Positions 38,431 through 48,520 of a DNA stretch of 64,000 bases are shown piece by piece. Made by a program: the position numbers and the translations under genes. The stretch's first letter is position 1; each line of letters starts with the position of its first letter. Below the pieces are notes generated by a model, which was not told the DNA's origin, made no database searches, and was given only the letters and a program-made list of their open reading frames with translations. The DNA is from Brachycybe producta (Eukaryota; Arthropoda; Diplopoda; Playtdesmida; Andrognathidae), in assembly GCA_036925085.1 (NCBI GenBank), contig JAUPFP010000004.1, positions 6,152,001 to 6,216,000 of the forward strand, in the 5' to 3' direction.

Positions 38431-39279
38431 TTAAATAATGACCATTGAAGATAGAGCAGGAGGAGGATATAGATAGATCTCTTTTCCATTCAACGGAGAA
38501 AGACTGCCAGGGCAGTTAATTTCTGAAATTTCTATTCTGAAGAACACAAGAGAGTGAATTGAACTTTGATACATCAAAACAATGTATTTACTTGAAAAAA
38601 CACTACTAAAAGACTGGAGTGTAACATTTTATTTATGTGTTTAATGTATTTTAATGTGTTTAAAACATATAAACCCTGATTGCATTCATGAAACTTTAAA
38701 CCCACGGTTCACACCTGCAAGGTTAATTGCTCCATTGCGATTATCACAGCTACATTGCAATCAGGTCCAGACTAAAAAAATTTGCAGAGATATGTTCTCT
38801 CATAGTCCAGATCAGTTTCCTTTTTAGCCATCCGCAAATGGATAAGATTTTATTTGTTCGCCTGCGCCCTTGTTGACAGTGGCACAGTGAAGTAAATGCA
38901 AATGCTCTCACCCTCAGATCTGACAGATCATTTAACATGGGTGGATCAACTAGGTCAAGACTAGAACGATATCTGAACTGACGGAATTGATCCCTGGAAG
39001 CCCATACATGGTCGGATAAATGATATATTTGATTTGTCAGTTCAGATTCCTCGTGATCCCATCATTAATGGGTATACCTTGAGCGGGGTAGTTCACTAGC
39101 CAATTATTCACAATTACTGAACTGCAGAAATACATGACTAGTCATGAAGCAACCAACCATTAGGGGCCTAGTTCTACTACTAATATAACGCACCATGTGC
39201 AGCTGATTGAAAAACATACAATCCTTTTGCCCCACCCTGTATAATCGAAAGCTCGAATAAACTTTTATCCTTCCAGAGG
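38431..39279. other. Unassigned sequence
   Basis: A short inverted pair (TCTGAACTGAC and GTCAGTTCAGA, about 38972 and 39037) is the only structure noticed. Confidence 0.4.
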
Positions 39280-39288
39280 GGGTTCTTA

Positions 39289-39495
39289 ACAGGCAATTAG
39301 AAATCGGGACATACAGAAGTTGGCTCCGCCCTTTTTATGACGACAGGCCACTTCTAATTAGTTTGTTGTGTGGGTCGACGTTGAAAAATGCGGAGCATGT
39401 GACATCAGACTACATAACCAACCAATTAGAATTTTGCCGGTCGTCATAAAAAGGGCGGTGCCAACTTCTGTATGTCCCGATTTCTAATTGCCTGT
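39289..39495. mobile_element. ACAGGCAATT MITE (type A), reference copy
   Basis: Near-palindromic 207 bp. Each half reads ACAGGCAATTAGAAATCGGG, AGAAGTTGGCTCCGCCC, TATGACG and AACTTCTAATTGGTT from its end inwards; the centre carries a TGACATCAGAC / GACGTCAGAC word. A 9-bp duplication GGGTTCTTA lies at 39280-39288 and 39496-39504. Other copies show 8 or 9 bp, which fits hAT or Mutator-like transposition. No coding capacity; any transposase must act in trans. Confidence 0.92.
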
Positions 39496-39730
39496 GGGTT
39501 CTTAAGGACGTGCAAAGAGTGACTATATTCCGCACAATCTGCACAAATTGTCACACATGCCTTAGTGTGTGTCCAGAATATAGAACAGAACAACGATCAT
39601 GACACTGTTCGCGAACAGTGTAGACGGTTTTCTGTAACAAATTGTGTTCGTTGTTCTGTTCGGCTCCGATCCACCAGTTGTCAGTTTTTGCCCGTCACAT
39701 CAAAAGATGTTTGTGTTTAGAGTAGTGTAA
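39496..39730. repeat. Nested palindromes
   Basis: A perfect 20-bp palindrome ACACTGTTCGCGAACAGTGT (39602-39621) sits inside an inverted pair AGAACAGAACAACGA / TCGTTGTTCTGTTC (about 39581-39595 and 39648-39661). Possibly the core of a small foldback. Confidence 0.6.
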
Positions 39731-40432
39731 GGAGTAGTTTGAACGTCTCGGCGAACATATATCCATATTTATCCGAACTTACTGAGCCAGATGGAAAAAA
39801 AAAATTATGAGGTAACTTCCCCCCCTTACATCATGAAATTTACTGAGTTTTAATTCCAGACTTATCACTGGGAAAAGAACATATGAAAAAAAAAAACCTA
39901 CTAGTTTTTTTCTTTCTCCTTCTATTTCTGTTTCCAGATATACGAAGTTTATTCTGATGGAATGAACAAAAACAAACGTTCAGATCAATTAGGATTAGTG
40001 AAAAGGAATGAGAAGGAGAAAAAAAAAATCTAATCATGGTGATTAACAGAAAATTCCGCAAAGTCGAAACATGACTCAATGACAATAAATCCTTAGTCTG
40101 GCTACAAATCAATAATAAAACCAGTTAATGGTCTTCTTCACGAATCAATAATTCTGATTTTAGTATAAGGCACATTATGAGTATTGGATCTATAGAACAT
40201 GTATGCAATTATCATCTCACAATTCCTAAAGAAAGCATTTTGGTTCGTTTACGTAATCGACCCACCACATTTTTTGATAGAACTAAAAGAAGTTATTTAA
40301 AAGCCTTCAGCATTTCTTGAAAATTAAAATCAGTGAATAATTAAGACAGCATGTCCTGATCAGGTGCACTTTAAAATTAATAAAAATTAATACACCTTTT
40401 AACGATCAATATTTTTTTACTGAATAACCAGA
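39731..40432. other. Unassigned sequence
   Basis: Nothing recognised. Confidence 0.4.
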
Positions 40433-40440
40433 GTTTAAAG

Positions 40441-40635
40441 ACAGGCAAGTGGGCCCAGCACTAACTTTTCGTTTGCTCCGCCCTTTTATGAGCGTCAGAC
40501 CAAACATCAACCAATTAGAAGTCGAAAAGGGGCGGGGCATGTGACATCAGACCAAATAACAAACTGATTAGAAATTGATGACGCTTACAAAAGGGCGGGA
40601 CAAACGAAAAGTTAGTGCTGAGCACACTTGCCTGA
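40441..40635. mobile_element. ACAGGC MITE, type B
   Basis: Inverted ends ACAGGCAAGTG with CAGCACTAACTTTTCGTTTG arms, then the CTCCGCCCTTTTATGAGCG word shared with types A and C. The left flank is GTTTAAAG. Confidence 0.88.
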
Positions 40636-40645
40636 TGGGTTTAAA

Positions 40646-40838
40646 ACAGGCATCTGTAGACAGCTTCAAAATTTCTTTGGCTGCGCCCTTTTATGAGCAT
40701 CACCAATTTCTAATTGGTTTGTTACTGGATCTAATGTCACATTCCCCACCCTTTTTCTTTCAAGTTGGTCGATATTTGGTCGGACGCTCATAAAAGGGCG
40801 AAGCCAAAGAAATTCTGAAGCTGTCTATAGATGCCTGT
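40646..40838. mobile_element. ACAGGC MITE, type C
   Basis: Inverted ends ACAGGCATCTGTAGACAGCT and TTCTTTGGCT arms, then GCCCTTTTATGAGC. It lies 10 bp after type B. GTTTAAA occurs before B, between B and C, and after C. Confidence 0.88.
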
Positions 40839-41202
40839 GTGTTTAAAGTGGTTTTAAAGTGTAAACACCTCTCCAACTCAGTTGCAAAATGAAGAGACTT
40901 GAAAGTGTTTTATAAACTAGAATGGGCAGCTCAGTTACTTCTAGGGTATTTGATTTCATGTTGATATCTTTCAATTAAATAAGCTTTTTGTGAGTTTGAA
41001 GTAAATAAAGCGTAATTTTAAGCAGAAAACGATTAACAGACGATATTTTTTTTTTAAATTTTGTTTAGAAGAAGTTTATTTTGAAAAAATATCAACATGA
41101 AAATGGACTTAATTGTTTGAACTACCCTTCCAGTTTCAAAAAACACTTTTCGTGTATCTCTTCTTTTTTTATTCTCCTGAAAGACAGGTTAATCAGACTA
41201 GC

Positions 41203-41335
41203 ATTAGAGGATTTAGCTTAATCCTTTATTCTGCACATGCGCAAAGTATCTAGAAATCCTAACAGAACCTAACGTAAAGCGTCGACCAACCGAACTGCGC
41301 ATGTGCAGAATAAAAATTGAGTCGAAGTCCTCTGA
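41203..41335. repeat. Inverted repeat TTTATTCTGCACATGCGCA
   Basis: A 19-bp perfect inverted pair at about 41231-41249 and 41299-41317, with weaker pairing outward (AGAGGATT and its reverse). Likely a small MITE upstream of the RING gene. Confidence 0.65.
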
Positions 41336-41880
41336 TGATAATTAAATCAGTTGTTCCTAAAGCGTCGTCTTTCGTCATCATTTCACATTATCTGTACTTA
41401 CATTTAAATAAAAATTCCTAATTGACCCGGTGTGAATGAAGGTTAATAGAGGTGAACCACGTGACAGGAACTAGTAAAAAAAAAATTCTTTATCGAGCGA
41501 CAGTATTGCCAAACTATTGAAGCGATTTATCCTTATTTTTCGGAAAACAACTTTTGTCAGTGGATTAGTATAATAAAATAGAAGAAAGAGTTAATAAAAA
41601 AATTATTCAGTTGATTAATTTATTTTATAAATATATTTAAAAAAAAGTGTAATTTTATGTAGTTGTTTTATTTAACTTCAAATTACAGACTTTAAAAAAA
41701 AAAAAAAAGTCGCGATATCCCTTACTTTTGAGACTGTGTCTTTATGTTTGACACCATTGGCTTCCTGTTCCTGAATAACTCATCCTTTCACTCGGAGCGT
41801 TTAGGTTAAGAGTTGTTAGTTTGTTTTAATAGGAAATCTTTCTGCTCCAACCTGTTTCCAATTGTGGGAGTTTTAAAACA
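41336..41880. other. Unassigned sequence upstream of the RING gene
   Basis: AT-rich, no recognised repeat. It could include promoter-proximal elements. Confidence 0.35.
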
Positions 41881-41909
41881 TATATAGGGTGGTTATATAA
41901 GGTGGTTAT
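41881..41909 (+). promoter_or_regulatory. Candidate TATA region of the RING gene
   Basis: Two tandem TATA-like units, TATATAGGGTGGT and TATATAAGGTGGT. A start site about 30 bp downstream would give a first exon of about 160 nt ending at the donor at 42084. Position and wording only; no start site is proven. Confidence 0.3.
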
Positions 41910-41924
41910 GATTTGTGATTTTGA

Positions 41925-42084
41925 TGTGAAGTTTGATCCGTTTTAATCAACGCGTTTTCGGTGAAAGAAGTGAAATTTTTAATTGGACTCGATTAAAAAA
42001 ATTGTAGTTCTGTATGTAACGTTTTTAAAGTCTTTTGTTTTCGGTATTTACCGAGTTTTAAGCGGTCGTTTCATTCATTGAGCG
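41925..42084 (+). other. Candidate non-coding first exon of the RING gene
   Basis: Ends at TGAGCG|GTAAGT, a strong splice donor. The matching acceptor would be TTATTTTAG|G at 43159. No frame links it to the RING protein, so it would be 5' UTR. The 5' edge is inferred from the TATA-like word. Confidence 0.4.
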
Positions 42085-43159
42085 GTAAGTAGATCTCTAT
42101 TTAAATGTTAGAAAAAAAAAACGTTTGTTTGAATATATTATTATTCTAAGTTATTTAACGCACGCGTTATGAAAATTTTAGCGTTTTAATTGAATTGGGT
42201 AAACAAGAAAAAAGGAAGAGACCTAATATACTGTAGAGCTCACAGTCACTGAATCCAAATCGTGTTTCATTTTTTTTTCGTTCTTATTATGTAAATCGAA
42301 TGCAATGTGCTCCTCCCCCTCCCCAACGATGGTTGACCTACAGAAAGAACACAAGATATTATTTTACTGGGCCAACTCAACTGGCTCATTAACCAAGTTA
42401 ACTAGAAAGCTAACCTATAGCTGTATGAATTCTGACGGGAAAGAATTGGCTTTTTTATTATTATTTGTAGCCACTTACCAATTATAAAGAAGATTCTACA
42501 GCTTTTTCGCCATGTTTCTCACCTTCGCACAACCTTTATAGACCAAGCTTGGAGGCTATAGTCGTTTGTAATGGAAAGAGAAAACCCAAAGAAGAATTCT
42601 TAGCTCTTTTAAGTTGGAAGTTTCTTTTTTGAATTTAAAGGGAACATCCTTTCTTTTACTGGTAACTTAAACCAGCAAGCCTCAAGAAGTTAATTAGGTT
42701 GGAAGACGATAGTTTTGGTCGCAATTTGAAAGAATTGCTTTCTTACGCTATTGTGCAACAATCATTTCCATGAAATCCGGAAGCCATGAGGTGACGACCT
42801 CCCCATAACACCTTTATGTCGCAATTTTATGCCTGGATTAAACAACCTATACATCTAGCTCAAGCTACGGACATGGTTTGTGCATTGTAGGAAGCTAAAC
42901 TTGGTTATCCATATGTAGCGATGAATTGTGTGCTGTGTTTTGCGTACAGCACACACAGCTCAAAGCTTAAATTTAGATGCTCAATGGGTGCATAAAACCC
43001 CACGTTTAGCCCTCCAGAATGTAGCTTGTGTTGCCGTGAAACCTTGTGACAGGTTAGCATTTTAACAAGACAAAAGACGGTTATTGAAAATTTCCATTTA
43101 AAAGGAACCATAAATAAAATTAAAAAAGAAGTAATTGCATGTCTTCTAAATTATTTTAG
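42085..43159 (+). other. Candidate 5'-UTR intron of the RING gene
   Basis: 1075 bp bounded by GTAAGT and TTTTAG. No mobile element or domain-bearing frame is recognised inside. Confidence 0.4.
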
Positions 43160-43191
43160 GTCTTATCTGGAGCAACTATTTGATTTTTGCA

Positions 43192-43851
43192 ATGGATTTT
43201 GTTTGTCCAATTTGCATTCAACTGTTTGTGGACGCTGGTTCCATTTATTCGATTCCATGCGGCCATGTTTTCCACTTGAACTGCTTACAGACGTGGTTAG
43301 CTGTGGACAAATCGTGTCCAAAATGCCGAGCTGCTGTTGTGGGACCACCACTGAAACTCTATTTGGAGCTGTATGAGATCCAGTTGTCGAGCGGAGAACT
43401 GGTCAACCAAGTTAAAAACCTGGAGGCGGATGCTATTCTGCAAGCAGCAACGGTAAAAGAGAAAGATTTTGAAATCCGTTCTCTACGAGAGAAAATCAAC
43501 GTTCAGGTCGAGCTAAGAGAAACTGAGGAACAGACTGCGAGGGATTTGAGAAAGGAGATTCAGGGACTGGACAGACAGATCACGAGATTGACTACCAAGG
43601 AAACTAAAGAGGCCGAAATGAAGCAAAAATTGAGGGCTAATAACACGATGCTGAAATCACAAGTTCAAAAATTGAAAAAGGAACTGTTGGCCACTAAGAA
43701 GACTCAAAGTTTACTTTCCAGAAAAATTCAAGTCTGTTATGGCCACTTTCATGCAGTGATTAATGAGATGCAACCCATTTGTTTGATAGCTGCCGATAGT
43801 GTGAACTCGTCTCCTCGTGCTGCAGCAGCGAATCACGAATTTGACGACTAA
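43192..43851 (+). CDS. RING-H2 and coiled-coil protein, TRAIP/No-poles-like E3 ubiquitin ligase
   Basis: 219 residues in one exon. The RING is at residues 5-45: C5-x2-C8, C23-x-H25, H28-x2-C31, C42-x2-C45, so all eight zinc ligands are present, with the H2 arrangement and W35 where E2-binding RINGs have it. Residues 46-60 (RAAVVGPPLKLYLEL) follow as in TRAIP. Residues 65-185 are charged, heptad-like coiled coil. TRAIP proteins ubiquitinate replisome and DNA-repair targets in the nucleus. This is established for the family, not shown here. It is about half the usual TRAIP length (over 400 residues), with no C-terminal PCNA-interacting motif recognised, so it may be a short paralogue. I start at ATG 43192 (context GCAATGG, just before the first RING cysteine); a frame extending 4 codons upstream lacks ATG. 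No close neighbour gene. Confidence 0.85.
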   Translation: MDFVCPICIQLFVDAGSIYSIPCGHVFHLNCLQTWLAVDKSCPKCRAAVVGPPLKLYLELYEIQLSSGELVNQVKNLEADAILQAATVKEKDFEIRSLREKINVQVELRETEEQTARDLRKEIQGLDRQITRLTTKETKEAEMKQKLRANNTMLKSQVQKLKKELLATKKTQSLLSRKIQVCYGHFHAVINEMQPICLIAADSVNSSPRAAAANHEFDD

Positions 43852-43912
43852 AACTTAAAGACTGACTTTTAAGTTTTAGTTGCCAAATTCACACTTTCCA
43901 GAGCTATCGAAC
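43781..43912. repeat. Inverted duplication of the RING gene's coding end
   Basis: The end of the frame (43781-43859) recurs reversed at 43868-43912. GATAGCT, AGTGTGAA and ACTAAAACTTAAA match in order, with a 34-nt piece present only in the coding arm. The innermost 13-bp stem (43847-43859 with 43868-43880) is perfect and contains the stop codon. Confidence 0.8.
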
Positions 43913-44089
43913 ATGAAAATGAATGTACAATAGAGGGTATTTCGATGGATGTAGATCTAGGTATTTCCATGATGCCGATTTACTGTATGTTGTTTGTTGT
44001 TGTTACAACCACAAACGACATAAATCGGGATCATGGAAATACCTACATCTATATCCATCGAAATACTCTATATGTACATAAATTTTCAT
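43913..44089. repeat. Long hairpin in the presumed 3' UTR
   Basis: Arms of about 85 bp pair with few mismatches: ATGAAAAT, TATTTCGATGGAT, GTAGGTATTTCCATGAT, CCGATTTA and GTTGTTAC words face their reverses. It starts exactly where the previous inverted repeat ends. Probably a small MITE; no clear target duplication. Confidence 0.85.
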
Positions 44090-44104
44090 TTTGGAGTCGG
44101 GAGT

Positions 44105-44242
44105 AATAAAATTACACGAATAAGACAAAAAAAAAACTTCACGGATTTGTCAAAAAAACCATTCATCTTTCTAGTCTCAAAATAATTTAAGACAAGAAAT
44201 AAAAAATCAAAATTATTTTATGTAAAAATCTTCTGTAATAAA
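44105..44242 (+). terminator. Two polyadenylation signals of the RING gene
   Basis: AATAAA at 44105-44110 and 44237-44242, both downstream of the hairpins. Either would include the hairpins in the mRNA. Confidence 0.45.
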
Positions 44243-44259
44243 ATTAAATTTTCGTTATA

Positions 44260-44605
44260 CTGTATTTGAAGACTTATTATTCAGACACCCCCCACCCCGC
44301 CCCCCCCTCCCTCAATATATCTGTGCAGGTCGCAGATAACCGAGCTCTCGGTCGTACTTTTTCGTCTCTGTGCAGTTCCAATTCCCAGGTGTCAACTTGA
44401 TCTAGGTGGAACAGGCTTAAACCTTTATGGTGGGTGGGCCTTTAACCCTATTACAGTTCACATAATTGCACAAGTTTTCTGTTTGTCCGCCTGCAGCATC
44501 TTTGGAACTGCGCAGACAAACCATTGTATAAAAGTCTACGTGTGGACCAGGCTTTTAGATCAACGTTCCTGAAAGTTATAGCATTTTTGCGTACCACTTG
44601 GTGGA
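44260..44605. other. Unassigned sequence with C-rich tract
   Basis: A C-rich run near 44286-44312. The stretch 44530-44555 (GTGTGGACCAGGCTTTT) recalls the end of the 38008 MITE but has no partner. Confidence 0.35.
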
Positions 44606-44774
44606 ACAGGCAATTAGAAAAATATATAATTGGTTTGTTATTGGTGGTTATTCTTTCGACGTTGAAAAGGGCGAAGCATGTGACGTCAGACTACATAACC
44701 AACCAATTAGAAGTTGCGTTCGTCATAGAAAGGGCGGAGCCAACTTGTGTTCGTCCCGATTTCTAAATGCCTGT
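44606..44774. mobile_element. ACAGGCAATT MITE (type A), left arm shortened
   Basis: The right half is intact in wording; the left half is reduced and rearranged after ACAGGCAATTAGAAA. No target duplication remains. Confidence 0.82.
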
Positions 44775-44807
44775 GTGTTCTTCTGGACCCCACTGTAAGA
44801 AGTTAGT

Positions 44808-44870
44808 CCGTCCTCCTTTGTGGAGGACAGTCCTCCATTTGGAAGACCCGTCCTCCACAAAGGAGGACGG
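44808..44870. repeat. Perfect 21-bp stem hairpin of TCCTCC words
   Basis: GTCCTCCTTTGTGGAGGAC and its perfect reverse complement flank a 21-nt loop. The loop itself repeats GTCCTCCA. The stem can slip into alternative pairings. Confidence 0.8.
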
Positions 44871-46109
44871 GTGGAAAGTCTATCTGAGATACATGTATAT
44901 GAAATATTGAAACTGGAGGCGGTCTTACTTTGGCCACCCATTATTTTAAGGTGATTCGTCAGTAGGCTTCATTTTCTAAATAAGCTTCAACAATTATTTT
45001 AATGGGCTGAGTGAGGCAAATGGCCCACAAAGTTTTGAGAAAAATTTGTTTTTCGTTTTCGGCCAATTTATTAAGAGATTAAGAGAAGGGTTTCTGTACA
45101 AAGTTCTAACAAAAACAAGGTTTTAAAAATACAGGTATAAAATACGTTACTAAAATAGAATGAAAGGAAAAGTAGTGGGTGCCCCCCCCCCCCCCCCGTC
45201 CCTACATTATCATTGTGACCGAAAAAGCCGTCAAAGTAACTAACATAAATCAAATGCTATTACACCTACTCTTCTTTCCTGTCTTAGAAATAGGTTATAT
45301 TCTGGTTAAGATATATATATAAAAAGAAATTCACTGAAAGCTGAATTGAATATGAAATTCGCACCGAATTTTACTCAAAACTAAGTTAGATCCAAAGAAG
45401 AGGAAGAAGAAAAAAAAAATACTAAATTGGACTCTGGTTACATAGCAGATTCCATATGGATTCATACAGGGTGAAAAGCAAACATCATGAACAAACATTT
45501 AACATCCTTGTAGAAATTTTGACGAGGTGGGTATAGCCTCGAGTAACATTCCAGTATCATCCTTTTGTTTATTTTTACACTTCCACATAGACACACTTAC
45601 AATAACTAAAAAAAAAATGAAACATAAAGTTTGTAGACATTTTGTAAACTCACACTGTATTCATGAAGATAAGTTTTGCAATCAAAACAAAGCACGTTTC
45701 AACAACTCATAATAAATTCAAAGCGGTTTAAGAGTGAAGCACAAAAAAAAAAGTAAATGAAACCAACAACTTATAAAGGAAAATGTGTAAAGATATATTC
45801 TGAGTGGTTTATAGACGGATAGATAGATAGGCCTTTTTCTAAACAGCCAAATTCTCTTCAAACCTTAGCAGAATTTATTAGAATTCCAATGATCCCCATA
45901 TAGTGAGTAAGAAGTGCGTGAGTGCTACACGGGCAGGTTGTACATATAATAGGCCTCTCCAATTGTAAAGAGAATGGCAAGGAATACAAAATGAAATTGA
46001 AACTTTTTATCCATTTTTTTTCTGTTAAAACTTTTTGACCAATATGCGCGCTCTCCTTACATGTACAGTTATTATAGCCTGCATTTATCACAAGAAAAAT
46101 GTTTATTGT
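44871..46109. other. Unassigned sequence with poly(C)16
   Basis: 16 C at about 45182-45197. No recognised element. Confidence 0.4.
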
Positions 46110-46313
46110 ACAGGCAATTAGAACACGGGATGAACAGAAGTTGGCTCTGCCCTTTTTATGGCGAACGCAACTTCTAATTGGTTGGTTATGTAGTATGACG
46201 TCACATGCTCCGCCCTTTTCAACGTCGAACCACACAACAAACCAATTAGAAGTTGCCGTTCGCCATAAAAAGGGCCGAGCCAACTTCTGTTCATTCAGTT
46301 TTCTAATTGCCCG
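46110..46313. mobile_element. ACAGGCAATT MITE (type A)
   Basis: Near-complete palindrome. The flanks TTTATTGT and TTGATTGT differ at one base of 8. Confidence 0.9.
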
Positions 46314-46359
46314 TTTGATTGTAACTTTGCTCAAGAAATTAGCAATTTGGTAGGCCCCC

Positions 46360-46446
46360 CCCCCACCCTTTTTAGTTTCTAATTGGTTGATATTTTGTCT
46401 GACGCTCATAAAAGGGCTGGTACAAATGAAAAGTTAGTGTTGGGCA
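46360..46446 (+). mobile_element. ACAGGC MITE, type B right-half fragment
   Basis: TTCTAATTGGTTGATATT, GACGCTCATAAAAGGGC and GAAAAGTTAGTGTTGGGC match the right half of type B. The left half is missing. Confidence 0.7.
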
Positions 46447-46593
46447 GAAGATGCATGCTTATGCTTGATAACCTCTTAACATGTATGTAGGCCTATGCTG
46501 AATTTATCTTATTTCTGTTTTTGTATGCAGCAGCTGAATTTTCTGCAAGCTAAACAATTACAGACCTGAAAAAATTTGAAGAACAATCAAAAG

Positions 46594-46804
46594 ACAGGCA
46601 ATTAGAAATCGGGACATACAGAAGTTGGCTCCGCCCTTTTTTATGACGACCGGCAACTTCTAATTGGTTGCTTATGTAGTCTGACGTCACATGTTCCGTC
46701 CTTTTCAATGTTAAACCACACACGACAAACCAATTAGAAGTTGCCGGTCGTCATAAAAAAAGGGCGGAGCCAACTTCTGTATGGCTCGATTTCTAATTGC
46801 CTGT
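46594..46804. mobile_element. ACAGGCAATT MITE (type A)
   Basis: Near-perfect palindrome with an exact 8-bp duplication ATCAAAAG (46586-46593 and 46805-46812). One of the least diverged copies. Confidence 0.93.
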
Positions 46805-46812
46805 ATCAAAAG

Positions 46813-48307
46813 TCAATAAATTTCGAAAAGGATGGAAACAAAAAAAATGGCTGTTGAAAAATATTGTGAAAGTCCAATAATATTATGACAAAGTATGGGG
46901 TTTTTTTTTTTTTCTTCAGAAAAAAAAAACCCATATGAAAAGCCAATATACCATATGCTAGACTCTTAAGATATCTGCAGCATATGGTTATTTGCTTTGT
47001 AACTTTGGTCTATTGCACCTGAAATATTCTGTTGGCATATGCGTCTATTATGGAACAGATAAATGTTATGTTACATACAGATGATGCTTGCTGTCTACTG
47101 CCAAATATTCTATAAGAATCTACAGGGCTATATACTTTGAAGAAAACTTATTTTTTTTTTTTTTGAAGAGAAAAATAAAAGAAATGCAATCTGACCGTTG
47201 AAGCCGATATTAATCGATAACTTCCATATGGAAGACTATCAATAACGGAAATTGCTGGTGTCCGATGGGTGTAAAAGTAGTCTATTGACGTCTTTATATA
47301 AGCCTATCTATAAAGGGTCAACTTAAGGAAATCGTGCATCGATTCAACAATAGCTCAAAATTTAAGCTGTGCAAAGCACGCGCGCGCGCACAAATGCTTT
47401 CTAGCGGGGTTTATACAGGGTGTTAAAATTTAAGAGAAATCCAATTTTAGATTTTTATTTCTCGATTACTTGTACGTTTCAGTTTGAAACCGGGTATGAA
47501 ACATTTAAGAGCAAGTATTTTTTTTTTTGGGGTGGGTGGGTGGGTGGGGAAATTCTTTTGTAGTTTTATTTAGTACTTCCATGTTGCTCAACATGTTTCA
47601 CATTTCTGTTTCAATACACGTCTTTCTCTACATGAAGAGCGAAGAGGTGCAACTTAGCAAAATGATCCGCACTTTTTTTTGTTGTGTATAAACCGAATTA
47701 CAAAGGTACAAATGCCATTGGGAGATGACCTGAACTAGCATTTGGTCATTTGATCGTGTGCTTGCTTGTATCTCATTTGTGGTGTGTGTGTGTGTGTATT
47801 ATGCGGTATGGTGGGGCTTTCATCTTATGGCGCATATGATGGGCGATTGGTTGAATTTGGTTCACTCAGAGCACTAAAAATAATTGTGAAGCCACTGATA
47901 CTTATGCAAAACCATGTTGTGATTCCTTTTTATTTTTAAAGAAAGTTTGAAAATGGCCGCCTACATGGTAATTTCCATCGACTAATAATTCGTTTCTAAT
48001 CGCCTATATGGAAAATAACATGTGTAGGCTATTTTTAGAATTATTTTAAAAGTTGAAAGAACAATAACTAGGTTTTTGCAAAAAATATCGGTGGATTCAC
48101 AGTATATTTGGGTGCTTATTGCACTTTTAAATTCCGTTTCAAAAAAATAACGGTGCGTGAAAAAAACGAAAGCAAACAAAAAACCAAACAGACAAAATGT
48201 TGAATGGCTATACCAGATATTGCAACATACTAATCTTAGTTTCTTTATATACAGTAGACTTAGTCATGCAGATAGCCTCTTTAAACTAAAATTGACCAAA
48301 ATTTGCA
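46813..48307. other. Unassigned sequence with a G-quadruplex motif
   Basis: A run of GGGG-T-GGG-T-GGG-T-GGG-T-GGGG lies at about 47529-47549. A TACAGGGTG word at about 47415 has no partner end. Otherwise nothing recognised. Confidence 0.5.
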
Positions 48308-48488
48308 ACAGGCAAGTGTAGCCAGCACTAGCTTTTCGTTTGCTCCGCCCTTTTATGAGCGTCATCAATTGTTATTTGGTCTGATGTCACATGCCCCGCC
48401 CTTATCAATTTTATTAGGTTGATATTTGGTCTGACGCTCATAAAAGGGCGGAGCCAAAGAAATTCTGAAGCTGTCTACAGATGTCTGT
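48308..48488. mobile_element. ACAGGC MITE, B/C chimera
   Basis: The left arm is type B (CAGCACTAGCTTTTCGTTTG) and the right arm is type C (GCCAAAGAAATTCTGAAGCT), so the outer 45 bp no longer pair, while the inner GCTCCGCCCTTTTATGAGCG arms still do. Confidence 0.85.
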
Positions 48489-48520
48489 GTTGCAAATGTT
48501 GGCAGTCAACACACTCTTAA

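Noticed and set aside
45858-46409. 183-residue minus frame
   Set aside because: Its KRAIRKLNEQKLARPFLW part is the type A MITE in translation; the rest lacks a domain.
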